NCBI GenBank assembly: GCA_002304945.1
Contig: DBPQ01000047.1
Location: 3,603 to 21,903, forward strand
Direction of reading: 5' to 3'
Source: Actinomycetales bacterium UBA1416
GTDB lineage: Bacteria; Actinomycetota; Actinomycetes; Actinomycetales; Actinomycetaceae
Length of the DNA: 18,301 nucleotides
Part shown: piece after piece, positions 8,787 through 16,101 of the stretch
Position numbering within the stretch: the first letter of the stretch is position 1
Layout: every line of letters starts with the position of its first letter
Position numbers and translations under genes: made by a program
Notes under the pieces: generated by a model
Databases searched by the model: none
Told to the model about the DNA's origin: nothing
What the model saw: the letters and a program-made list of their open reading frames with translations, nothing else

Positions 8787-11039
8787 GTGAAGGGGAGCGT
8801 GGCCCTGAGGCCGGGCGGCGCCGGTGAGGGTGATGGCGGCGGCGAGGGGGATGGCGGCGGCGCCGGCGACCAGGGCGAGGCACGCGACGCCGTCGCGGAC
8901 GCGATGCCGCTGGACGCAGAGGCCTTCGCCCAGCAGCCGCGGATTGTGGAGGCCGCGATCGCGGCCGGGGGCGCCGGCGCGGCGCTGTTCGTGAAGGATC
9001 CGGCCAGCGCCAACCGCCTGCAGCGCATCGCGATCGAGGGCAGCCGGCACGGCATCCCGCTCCTGTTCGGCTTCGACGTGATCCACGGCTTCCGCACGAT
9101 CTTCCCGGTGCCGATCGCCCAGGCCGCGTCCTGGGACCCGGACGTGGTCGAGGCCGGGCAGGGGGTGGCGGCGCGGGAGGCGCGGGCGTCGGGCATCCAC
9201 TGGACGTTCGCGCCGATGGTGGACATCGCCCGCGACCCGCGCTGGGGCCGGATCATCGAGGGCGCGGGCGAGGACCCGTTCCTGGGCGGGGCGGTGGCTG
9301 CCGCGCAGGTGCGGGGCTTCCAGGGCGATCTCGGGCCCGAGAGCATCCTCGCCGGGCCGAAGCACTTCGCCGGTTACGGTGCTGCGCTCGGCGGCCGGGA
9401 CTACGACGACTCCGACATCTCCGACTCCGAGCTCTGGAACGTCCACCTCCCGCCGTTCCGGGCGGCGGTCGAGGCGGGGGCCGCGAACATCATGGGCGCG
9501 TACATGGACCTGAACGGGGTGCCCGCGTCCGGCAACCGCTGGCTGCTCACCGACGTGCTGCGGGACGCATTCGGCTTCGACGGGTTCGTGGTCTCGGACG
9601 CCAACGCCGTGCGGTCCATGGAGACCCAGCACTTCGCCCGCGACCTCACCGACGCCGGTGCCCGTGCCGTGTCCGCCGGCCTCGACATGGAGATGTGCAT
9701 GTTCGATCCGGCGTTCTCCCGCCTGCCGCAGGCCGTGGCCGACGGCCTGGTCTCCGAGGAGGTCATCGACGAGGCCGTCCGGCGGGTGTTGCGCGTCAAG
9801 TTCCGGCTCGGCCTGTTCGAGAACCCGTGGGCGGATGAGGCCGCCACCGCCGCCGTCCTCGACGAACCCGCGCACCGCGAGCTTGCCCGCACCGCCGCCG
9901 AACGGACGTTCGTGCTGCTCAAGAACGCGGCCGACGACGGCGCGCCCCTCCTCCCGCTCGACGCTGTGGCGTTGCGGCGCGTCGCCGTCGTCGGGCAGCT
10001 CGCCGCCAGCCCGCGCGACACGGTGGGCCCGTGGTGCTTCGACCAGGACAACGGTGAGACCGTCACCATCCTGGACGGGCTGCGCGCCCGGTTGGGGGCG
10101 GGAGTGGTGGTGGAGCACGCCGACGGCGCGTCCATCCCGGTGCGCCGCTTCCCCTCCATGTTCGACCGCTTCGACACGCTGGTGGCCAACACCCCCGCGG
10201 GCTACGACGACGACGCCGCGATCGCGGCCGCCGTCGAGCTGGCGGAGGGGTCCGACGTCGTGATCGTCGTGGCCGGCCAGCGCCAGAACCAGATCGGGGA
10301 GGCCGCGTCGGTGAGCACCCTCGAGCTGCCGGGCCGGCAGCTGGAGCAGCTGCAGCGCCTGGTGGCGACGGGCACGCCCGTGGTGCTGGTGGTGATGTCC
10401 GGCCGGCCGCTGGACCTGCGCTGGGCGCAGGAGAACGTGCCGGCGATCCTGGCGGTCTGGTACCCGGGGACGCGGGGCGGCGAGGCCGTGGCGGCGGCGC
10501 TGGTGGGGGACGTCTCGCCGGCGGGGCGGCTGCCGTTCACGTGGCCGCGGCACGTGGGGCAGGTGCCGCTGGTGTACAACCACAACCGGACGTTCCAGCC
10601 GGAGGAGCAGGGCAGGCGGTACTGGGACGAGGAGTCCACGCCCCTGTACCCGTTCGGGCACGGGCTGTCGTACGGGTCGTTCGAGTACGCGAACCTGGTG
10701 CTGGACCGGGAGTCGATCGCGGTGGGGGAGACGGCGACGGTCTCGGTGGACGTCACCAACACCTCGGACCGCGACGCCGACGAGGTGATCCAGCTCTACG
10801 TCCACCAGCGGTACGGCACGTCCACCCGGCCGGTGCGGGAACTGAAGGGCTTCGCTCGAGTGGCGGTGTCGGCCGGCGAGACCCGCACGGTCACGTTCCC
10901 TCTCGGTCCGGACCAGCTGCGCTACTGGAGCGCCGTGACCAGGGGCTGGGTGCAGGACGCCACCACCCTCGACGTGTGGGTGGGCGGCAGTTCCACGGCT
11001 GAATTGGCGGCGGTGCTGGAGGTGACGGACCCGAACTGA
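8787..11039 (+). CDS. Glycoside hydrolase family 3 beta-glucosidase, atypical N-terminus
   Basis: A GH3 enzyme of 750 residues from GTG 8787, hydrolysing beta-glucosides from the non-reducing end, probably in the cytoplasm since no signal peptide is seen. The catalytic barrel has GFDVIHGFRTIFPVP, FAPMVDIARDPRWGRI.EGAGEDP, Lys192-His193 in KHFAGYGA and the nucleophile Asp271 in GFVVSDANAV. The second domain has the likely acid/base Glu505 in QIGEAAS; a fibronectin III-like domain ends the protein (about 630-745). The first 39 residues are a Gly/Glu/Asp repeat. The MTLEEKVGQL block found at the start of most GH3 barrels is missing; recognisable sequence starts near DAEAFAQQPR. The start is uncertain: GTG 8787, GTG 8799 (behind AAGGGGAG) or ATG 8904 are all possible. 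Confidence 0.9.
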   Translation: MKGSVALRPGGAGEGDGGGEGDGGGAGDQGEARDAVADAMPLDAEAFAQQPRIVEAAIAAGGAGAALFVKDPASANRLQRIAIEGSRHGIPLLFGFDVIHGFRTIFPVPIAQAASWDPDVVEAGQGVAAREARASGIHWTFAPMVDIARDPRWGRIIEGAGEDPFLGGAVAAAQVRGFQGDLGPESILAGPKHFAGYGAALGGRDYDDSDISDSELWNVHLPPFRAAVEAGAANIMGAYMDLNGVPASGNRWLLTDVLRDAFGFDGFVVSDANAVRSMETQHFARDLTDAGARAVSAGLDMEMCMFDPAFSRLPQAVADGLVSEEVIDEAVRRVLRVKFRLGLFENPWADEAATAAVLDEPAHRELARTAAERTFVLLKNAADDGAPLLPLDAVALRRVAVVGQLAASPRDTVGPWCFDQDNGETVTILDGLRARLGAGVVVEHADGASIPVRRFPSMFDRFDTLVANTPAGYDDDAAIAAAVELAEGSDVVIVVAGQRQNQIGEAASVSTLELPGRQLEQLQRLVATGTPVVLVVMSGRPLDLRWAQENVPAILAVWYPGTRGGEAVAAALVGDVSPAGRLPFTWPRHVGQVPLVYNHNRTFQPEEQGRRYWDEESTPLYPFGHGLSYGSFEYANLVLDRESIAVGETATVSVDVTNTSDRDADEVIQLYVHQRYGTSTRPVRELKGFARVAVSAGETRTVTFPLGPDQLRYWSAVTRGWVQDATTLDVWVGGSSTAELAAVLEVTDPN
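8826..8861. repeat. Two tandem 18-bp units in the GH3 N-terminus
   Basis: Units at 8826-8843 and 8844-8861 differ at one base and encode EGDGGG twice. On the other strand the same bases read as a hydrophobic stretch (AIPLAAAITL), an effect of the repeat composition or the trace of a lost gene. Confidence 0.85.
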
Positions 11040-11054
11040 CGGAGACTGCCGCCC

Positions 11055-11070
11055 GTGGGCACGCGCCCAC
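11055..11070. terminator. Hairpin between convergent genes, possible bidirectional terminator
   Basis: GTGGGC-ACGC-GCCCAC forms a perfect 6-bp stem with a four-base loop in the 53-base gap between the convergent GH3 and HNH genes. There is no U tract, so intrinsic termination would be weak. Confidence 0.4.
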
Positions 11071-11092
11071 CTCACCGGCGAGGGAGCCTTCG

Positions 11093-12652
11093 TCAGAAGG
11101 GTGGCGGTCCGTCGAATTGACGCGGGTTGAACTGGCTGGGGTCGGGGGCTGGCGGCTTCTCACCGGGGGGTGGTCCGGCGCGCTTCCTGGGCGGCCGGGC
11201 GCGCATGGGCGTGTAGCTCCGGCCGGCGACGGTGGTCCAGGGTCGTTCGCCGCCCTGGTCGGCGGGGCTGGGCCCGGCGAGGTTCAGGGACTTGAGCCGG
11301 TGGTGGTGGCGGCAGAGGTGGGTGAGGTTGTCCGCGGAGGTGGGTCCGCCGTCGGCCCATTCGTGGACGTGGTCCCGGTCGCAGTTCCGCGCGGCGGTGG
11401 CGCAGCCGGGGCGGGTGCAGTGCTGGTCCCGCACCCGCAGGGCGGTGGCGAGGTCCGCAGGCGGGGTGTAGCGCGTGCGGCCGACGTCCAGGGGCCGGCC
11501 GGTGAGGGTGTCGGTGACGAGGCGCTGCCACGTGCCGCCGGCGGCGAGCATGAGGGCGATGACCGGGGCGATGGGCCCGTAGCCCTCGAGGATTGCCGCC
11601 TCGGTGCGGTGCCCTGAGCCCAGGTCACTGACGGGGCCGGGGGCGTCGGCGTCGGCGAGGTCCACGTCTGGCGCGATCCCGGTGATGTCCGCCGCCAGCA
11701 CCTCTCCGACGCTCGCGGGCGGGGTGAAGCCGGGCAGGGCGCGGAGCAGGACCTCCAGCGGCACGGTCACGGCCACCTTCGCGGGGTGGGAGCGCACGGT
11801 CTGCCCGGACTCGAGGGTGACGTCCGTGCCGTGGTGCAGGGCGATGGCCGCCCACGCAGCGAGGGTGTCGGCCCGCAACTGACCGGTGGTCCGGTGGTCC
11901 CCGGCGGTGTGGGCGGCGAGTGCAGCGGCGTCGAGCGCGACATCCAGGGCGGCGGCGTCGTCGGCGGGCAGGAACGCGGAGACGCGGGCCATGCCGTCGG
12001 GCAGAGGGTGCGGGCGGGTGACCCCACGGGTGTGGCGGGCGCGGGTGTGGCGGGCGTCGGCGTCGTCGGGGTCGATCTCGATGAGGGCGCGGGCGATGGC
12101 GGAGCGCACCTCGCCCGGGGTGTGCCCGGGCGCCTCGGGCAGCACCTCGGCCTCCACGGCGAGTGCCACCGGGAGCGCGACCGGGGACAGGGCGCGGACG
12201 AACTCCCAGGCCACCTCCAGGGTGATGTCCCCGGCGTGGAGCGCGGTGCCGGTGTCCAGGAGCGGTCCGTCGGCGATTGCAGCCCGGCCGACCTGCACCA
12301 GCCGCTCCGCCTGGGTGCGGGTGGTCCCCAACGCCAGGGAGATCTCCTCGCAGACCGCGTTGACCTCGCCGTGGGCGTCCTCGGCGCGGAACAGTACGTT
12401 GCCCGCGAGGCGGGCCGCGTGCCGGGCCTGCACCCACGCCGCCCGCGCGGCCGCCCGCTGGGCGTGGCGCATCGACTCCAGCGACGCCTCGATGGAGCAG
12501 TCCATCGTGGCCAGCCGGGACAGGGTCTCCAGGGAGGTGTCCGGGCTGAGACAGCCGAGCACGCGCCGGTGCAGGTCACCCACGATCACGCCCTCGGGGT
12601 GGGGATCCACCTCGAGGCGCTGGGTCCGCTCGACCCCTGCTGTCACTGCCAT
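11093..12652 (-). CDS. DUF222 (13E12-repeat) HNH endonuclease
   Basis: A 519-residue protein with a long helical DUF222 domain (about 15-330) and a C-terminal HNH nuclease motif at about 405-452. The motif shows HCTRPGCATAARNCDRDHVHEWADGG, then NLTHLCRHHHRLK: two cysteine pairs for zinc, the DHVHEW histidines and the HHH block. The tail is Pro/Arg-rich and probably disordered. ATG 12652 is chosen because TACACT at 12665-12660 stands seven bases upstream, a leaderless arrangement; the open frame continues upstream but without coding character. The family is known as the 13E12 repeat in Mycobacterium and is multicopy in actinobacteria. Its role is not established, with links to mobile DNA suspected. 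All nuclease residues seem present. Confidence 0.92.
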   Translation of the reverse strand: MAVTAGVERTQRLEVDPHPEGVIVGDLHRRVLGCLSPDTSLETLSRLATMDCSIEASLESMRHAQRAAARAAWVQARHAARLAGNVLFRAEDAHGEVNAVCEEISLALGTTRTQAERLVQVGRAAIADGPLLDTGTALHAGDITLEVAWEFVRALSPVALPVALAVEAEVLPEAPGHTPGEVRSAIARALIEIDPDDADARHTRARHTRGVTRPHPLPDGMARVSAFLPADDAAALDVALDAAALAAHTAGDHRTTGQLRADTLAAWAAIALHHGTDVTLESGQTVRSHPAKVAVTVPLEVLLRALPGFTPPASVGEVLAADITGIAPDVDLADADAPGPVSDLGSGHRTEAAILEGYGPIAPVIALMLAAGGTWQRLVTDTLTGRPLDVGRTRYTPPADLATALRVRDQHCTRPGCATAARNCDRDHVHEWADGGPTSADNLTHLCRHHHRLKSLNLAGPSPADQGGERPWTTVAGRSYTPMRARPPRKRAGPPPGEKPPAPDPSQFNPRQFDGPPPF

Positions 12653-12659
12653 ACGAACA

Positions 12660-12665
12660 AGTGTA
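12660..12665 (-). promoter_or_regulatory. Likely -10 box of the HNH gene
   Basis: TACACT on the minus strand, seven bases before ATG 12652. It lies in an imperfectly spaced palindrome CATAC-N8-GTATG (12650-12667) that also covers the start codon. No clear -35 is seen. Confidence 0.5.
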
Positions 12666-12785
12666 TGAGGACCCACTGACACGCTCGATCGGGCGTGAGT
12701 GACGCGCCGGCGGAGGGTGAGATGCGGTGGGATGGCATCAGGCACCACCGCGGCACCCGCCGCTGAGCGACGAAAGGACCACGCC

Positions 12786-13775
12786 ATGAAGAAGCGCCTC
12801 CTCGGCCAGGGCCTCGAGGTCTCCGCCCTTGGCCTCGGCTGCATGGGCATGACCCAGACCTACGCCCCGTTCCCGCCGAAGGAGGAGATGATCGCGTTCC
12901 TCCGCGAGGCGGTGGATCGCGGCGTCACCTTCTTCGACACCGCCCAGGTGTACGGGCCGTTCAACAACGAGGAGCTCGTGGGTGAGGGGCTCGCGCCCGT
13001 GCGGGACCAGGTGGTGATCGCCACCAAGTTCGGCTTCGACCTCGACCCGGCCACCGGCGAGCATCGCGGCGTCTCCAGCCGGCCGGAGCTCATCCGCGCC
13101 TCCGTGGAGGACTCGCTCCGGCGGCTCCGCGTGGACGTGATCGACCTGCTCTACCAGCACCGCGTGGACCCGGCCGTGCCGATCGAGGACGTGGCCGGCA
13201 CGGTTCGGGAGCTGATCGACGGCGGCAAGGTGCGGCACTTCGGCATGTCCGAGGCCGCAGCCGGGACGATCAGGCGCGCGCACGCCGTCCAGCCGGTCAC
13301 GGCCCTGCAGAGCGAGTACTCGCTCTGGTACCGCCGCCCAGAGGAGGAGATCATCCCCACCCTGGAGGAGCTCGGCATCGGATTCGTGCCGTTCAGCCCG
13401 CTCGGCAAGGGCTTCCTCACCGGCACCATCGACCCGAACACCACCTTCGAGGCCGTGGACATCCGCAACACGATCCCCCGCTTCGCCCCCGATGCGCGGG
13501 CCGCGAACCAGTCGATGGTGGACCTCCTCGGCGAGATCGCGACGGCGAAGGGCGCCACCCCGGCGCAGGTGGCGCTCGCGTGGCTACTCGCCCAGAAGCC
13601 GTGGATCGTGCCGATCCCGGGCACACGCAAGCTGCACCGCCTGGACGAGAACCTCGGTGCGGCGGAGCTGGAGCTCACGGCGGCGGACCTCGCGGCGATC
13701 GAGGAGGCTGCCGCCCGCATCACGATCGAAGGTGCGCGCTACTCCGAGGCGCAGGAGCGCACCACGAACCTGTGA
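12786..13775 (+). CDS. Aldo/keto reductase, NADP(H)-dependent
   Basis: A 329-residue TIM-barrel oxidoreductase, full length for the family. ATG 12786 is preceded by AAAGGA about seven bases upstream. The catalytic tetrad is complete: Asp51 (FFDTAQVYGPF), Tyr56, Lys81 (IATKFGF) and His125 (LLYQHRVDP). The N-terminal GLGCMGMTQTY and the cofactor-binding end IPGTRKLHRLDENLGA are typical of the YakC/AKR13-like group, which reduces small aldehydes and ketones; the real substrate cannot be inferred. It stands alone, divergent from the HNH gene and convergent with the second toxin gene, whose end is only 13 bases away, so no terminator hairpin fits between them. No promoter was recognised in the 133 bases upstream. 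Confidence 0.95.
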   Translation: MKKRLLGQGLEVSALGLGCMGMTQTYAPFPPKEEMIAFLREAVDRGVTFFDTAQVYGPFNNEELVGEGLAPVRDQVVIATKFGFDLDPATGEHRGVSSRPELIRASVEDSLRRLRVDVIDLLYQHRVDPAVPIEDVAGTVRELIDGGKVRHFGMSEAAAGTIRRAHAVQPVTALQSEYSLWYRRPEEEIIPTLEELGIGFVPFSPLGKGFLTGTIDPNTTFEAVDIRNTIPRFAPDARAANQSMVDLLGEIATAKGATPAQVALAWLLAQKPWIVPIPGTRKLHRLDENLGAAELELTAADLAAIEEAAARITIEGARYSEAQERTTNL

Positions 13776-13788
13776 CAGGTGGCGCCGC

Positions 13789-14220
13789 TCAGGTGCTTGG
13801 TCCGGCGCCCCCGGCCGGCCCGGCTCCCTCGTGTGGCACCGGCCGGAGGTCCAGGCCCTCGATCCCGGAGAAGTCGTCCGGGTTGCGCGTGAAGAGCGGC
13901 AGCCCGTTGGAGATCGCCGTCGCCGCGATGAGCGCGTCGTAGGCGCGGGCCGCGGGCTTCCGTCCCGCGCGTCGAAGCGAGGCCGCGACCGCGCCGAACG
14001 CTCGGGCGGCCGCGGCGTCGAACGGCAGCGGTTCGAAGTCGGCCTCCGCCTGCTGCAGGTGCGCCTGCCGGGCGGCACGCTCCGTCTCGGACCGCGCAAC
14101 GAGCGGGCCAACCGAGAGCTCGGCGAGCGTGATCGCCGTGATGAGGGGCTCCGAGGGCAGGTCCTGCGCGTCCAGATCGGCGAGGTCGATGAGAGTGGAG
14201 GTGTCGAGGATGCCCTTCAC
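13789..14220 (-). CDS. PIN-domain ribonuclease toxin (second VapC-like)
   Basis: A 143-residue PIN protein with all expected active-site residues: Asp6 (GILDTSTLIDL), Glu34 (TLAELSVGPL), Asp95 (AYDALIAATA) and Asn113/Asp116 (TRNPDDFSGI). It should be an Mg2+-dependent RNase toxin. The GTG start at 14220 overlaps the antitoxin stop (GTGA). The last fifteen residues (EGAGPAGGAGPST) are a low-complexity tail beyond the domain. It is not closely similar to the other PIN toxin at 4052-4489, being of the glutamate-containing VapC group, so the two modules are not a recent duplication. Confidence 0.92.
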   Translation of the reverse strand: MKGILDTSTLIDLADLDAQDLPSEPLITAITLAELSVGPLVARSETERAARQAHLQQAEADFEPLPFDAAAARAFGAVAASLRRAGRKPAARAYDALIAATAISNGLPLFTRNPDDFSGIEGLDLRPVPHEGAGPAGGAGPST

Positions 14221-14453
14221 AGCGTGGGGTCCACGATCTCGTCGATGTCAACGCGCAACCGGGCGGCGTCGACGTGGGGCAGGTGACGACGTCGTTCGAT
14301 CAGTTCCGTGACGGGCGCCGGCCGGCGGGGGAGCGGGCTGACCTGGGCCACGGGCTCGCCGTCGCGGGTGACGGTGAGGGTCTCGCCGCGCGCCACGCGC
14401 GCGAGGACGTCTCCACCGTGGTTCCGCAGCTCGCGGATGGTGACCTTGGCCAT
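14217..14453 (-). CDS. Phd/YefM-family antitoxin
   Basis: A 78-residue protein. AKVTIRELRNHGGDVLARVARGETLTVTRDGEPVAQVSPL (2-42) is the Phd/YefM DNA-binding and dimer fold, and the C-terminal part (about 50-78) would bind the toxin. It starts at ATG 14453 and overlaps the PIN toxin by four bases. A promoter-like TACGCT stands six bases before the ATG and overlaps a perfect palindrome (14463-14478), the expected binding site for autoregulation by antitoxin or complex. Phd-type antitoxins with PIN toxins are common in actinobacteria. Confidence 0.9.
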   Translation of the reverse strand: MAKVTIRELRNHGGDVLARVARGETLTVTRDGEPVAQVSPLPRRPAPVTELIERRRHLPHVDAARLRVDIDEIVDPTL

Positions 14454-14459
14454 GCCCGC

Positions 14460-14478
14460 AGCGTATCACCCGTGATAC
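14460..14478 (-). promoter_or_regulatory. Promoter and palindromic operator of the Phd/PIN module
   Basis: TACGCT (14465-14460) fits a -10 box with six bases to ATG 14453, a leaderless start. GTATCACCCGTGATAC at 14463-14478 is a perfect 7-bp inverted repeat with a two-base centre that overlaps it, well placed to block RNA polymerase when the antitoxin binds. Confidence 0.7.
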
Positions 14479-14505
14479 ACCGCCGCATCTGTCAGCTAGC
14501 GGGCA

Positions 14506-14547
14506 TTGATTCGACAATCATCGAATCAACGCGCCATACTTCCCCCC
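14506..14547 (+). promoter_or_regulatory. arsR promoter with ArsR operator
   Basis: TTGATTCG (14506-14513) and CGAATCAA (14522-14529) are perfect inverted arms with eight bases between, an AT-rich island typical of ArsR operators. TCGACA (14511-14516) matches the -35 hexamer at five of six positions. CATACT (14535-14540) follows after 18 bases, and GTG 14548 comes seven bases later. The operator covers the -35 box, so bound ArsR would block the polymerase until As(III) releases it. Confidence 0.8.
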
Positions 14548-14931
14548 GTGACCGCGACCCTCCCCCCACGGCTCCAGGTGGACATGATGGCGCCGCCCCG
14601 GGAGACCACCGGCTGCAGCCCCGACCCCGTCCCTCCGGGCATCGCCCCGGACCGGGCCGCGCGCCTCGCGCGCGGCTACAGGGCGCTGGCCGACCCCACC
14701 CGCCTCCTCCTGCTGGCCACCCTCGCGGCGCACGACGGCGGGACCGCCTGCGTCTGCGACCTCAGTGTCCCGCTCGATCTCAGCCAGCCGACCATCTCCC
14801 ATCACCTGAAGGTGCTGCGCGAGGCCGGCCTCGTGACGTCCGAGCGCCGCGGCACGTGGGTCCACTACCTCCTGGAGAGCGAGGCGCTCGCAGAACTCAT
14901 GCCCCTCGACGCACTTGCCCCCACTCGCTGA
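14548..14931 (+). CDS. arsR: ArsR-family arsenic-responsive repressor
   Basis: A 127-residue winged-helix repressor. GTG 14548 is preferred over the further upstream TTG 14506 because that lies in the operator, and because the promoter spacing fits a leaderless start; ATG at codon 13 or 14 is also possible. The core is YRALADPTRLLLLATLA, then ACVCDLSVPLDLSQPTISHHLKVLREAGLVTSERRG, the recognition helix region. Cys68 and Cys70 form the CVC sensor of the ELCVCDL type. Cys23 (TTGCSPDP) in the N-terminal arm stands where Corynebacterium ArsR has a cysteine pair, as I recall, so a three-cysteine As(III) site is likely. It should repress itself and the arsenite pump that follows 21 bases later. Confidence 0.93.
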   Translation: MTATLPPRLQVDMMAPPRETTGCSPDPVPPGIAPDRAARLARGYRALADPTRLLLLATLAAHDGGTACVCDLSVPLDLSQPTISHHLKVLREAGLVTSERRGTWVHYLLESEALAELMPLDALAPTR

Positions 14932-14932
14932 A

Positions 14933-14944
14933 CGTTCCGGAACG
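14933..14944. repeat. 12-bp palindrome between arsR and the arsenite pump
   Basis: CGTTCCGGAACG is a perfect palindrome just after the arsR stop and right before the weak ribosome site CGGAA of the next gene. Too short for a stable stem-loop; it could be a binding site, or chance in GC-rich DNA. Confidence 0.4.
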
Positions 14945-14952
14945 GAATCCCC

Positions 14953-16098
14953 ATGACCTCTCCGCAGCAGCCCAAGGCCACCCCGCAGCCTTCCGCCGCC
15001 ACCCCACCCCACCCCACGATCCAGGCCGCCAGCGCGGAGGAGCACCATGTCGCCGCCCGACTCTCCACCCTCGACCGCTTCCTGCCCCTGTGGATCGGGG
15101 CCGCGATGGTGGCGGGCCTGCTGCTGGGCCGGTTCATTCCCGGCCTGAACGAGGGCCTGTCTGCCGTGGAGGTGGACGGGATCTCCCTGCCGATCGCGAT
15201 CGGGCTGCTGGTGATGATGTACCCGGTGCTGGCGAAGGTGCGCTACGACCGCCTCGACACCGTCACCCAGGACCGCACCATGCTCGTGGCCTCCCTGGTG
15301 CTGAACTGGATCGTGGGACCAGCGCTCATGTTCGCCCTCGCCTGGCTGCTGCTCCCGGACCTGCCGGAGTACCGCACCGGCTTGATCATCGTGGGCCTGG
15401 CCCGCTGCATCGCGATGGTGATCATCTGGAACGACCTGGCCTGCGGGGACCGCGAGGCCGCCGCGGTGCTGGTGGCGTTGAACTCCATCTTCCAGGTGAT
15501 CGCGTTCGCCGGGCTGGGCTGGTTCTACCTCTCCGTGCTGCCTGGCTGGCTCGGCCTGCAGCAGGGCTCGCTGGTCGTCTCCCCTTGGGAGATCGCCAAG
15601 TCAGTCCTCATCTTCCTCGGGATCCCGCTGCTGGCCGGGTACCTCTCCCGCGTGATCGGGGAGCGCACCAAGGGCCGAGAGTGGTACGAGTCCCGCTTCC
15701 TGCCGAAGGTGGGCCCGTGGGCGCTGTACGGACTGCTGTTCACGATCGTGTTCCTGTTCGCCCTGCAGGGCGAGCAGATCACGGACCGGCCCTTCGACGT
15801 CGCCCGCATCGCCCTGCCCCTGGTGGCGTACTTCGCCCTCATGTGGGGCGGCAGCGTCTGGTTCGGGCGGGCGCTCGGGATGACCTACCCCCGCACGACC
15901 ACGCTGGCGTTCACCGCGGCGGGCAACAACTTCGAGCTCGCCATCGCGGTGGCGATCGGCACCTTCGGCGTGACGAGCGGGCAGGCGCTCGCCGGCGTCG
16001 TCGGGCCATTGATCGAGGTCCCCGTGCTCGTGGGGCTGGTCTACGTGGCCCTGTGGCTGCGCCGCCGGCTCACCTGGCCGGAGGGTGCCGCTGCCTGA
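14953..16098 (+). CDS. acr3: ACR3-family arsenite efflux transporter
   Basis: A 381-residue arsenite carrier of the ACR3 group (often annotated arsB), exporting As(III) driven by the proton gradient. About ten membrane helices lie between residues 42 and 370. The family's essential cysteine is Cys152 in IVGLARCIAMVIIWNDLACGD and the conserved glutamate is Glu328 in TAAGNNFELAIAVAIGTFG. The first 40 residues are Pro/Ala-rich and cytoplasmic. ATG 14953 has a modest CGGAA site six bases upstream. It is the second gene of the arsR unit; no arsenate reductase gene follows, so arsenate detoxification would need a reductase from elsewhere. It ends three bases before the end of the convergent RND gene. 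Confidence 0.96.
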   Translation: MTSPQQPKATPQPSAATPPHPTIQAASAEEHHVAARLSTLDRFLPLWIGAAMVAGLLLGRFIPGLNEGLSAVEVDGISLPIAIGLLVMMYPVLAKVRYDRLDTVTQDRTMLVASLVLNWIVGPALMFALAWLLLPDLPEYRTGLIIVGLARCIAMVIIWNDLACGDREAAAVLVALNSIFQVIAFAGLGWFYLSVLPGWLGLQQGSLVVSPWEIAKSVLIFLGIPLLAGYLSRVIGERTKGREWYESRFLPKVGPWALYGLLFTIVFLFALQGEQITDRPFDVARIALPLVAYFALMWGGSVWFGRALGMTYPRTTTLAFTAAGNNFELAIAVAIGTFGVTSGQALAGVVGPLIEVPVLVGLVYVALWLRRRLTWPEGAAA

Positions 16099-16101
16099 GG
16101 C

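Noticed and set aside
11960..12850. HNH gene starting at 12850 rather than 12652
   Set aside because: The 66 extra codons lack family likeness and run over the upstream region of the reductase; the promoter-like TACACT is just before ATG 12652.
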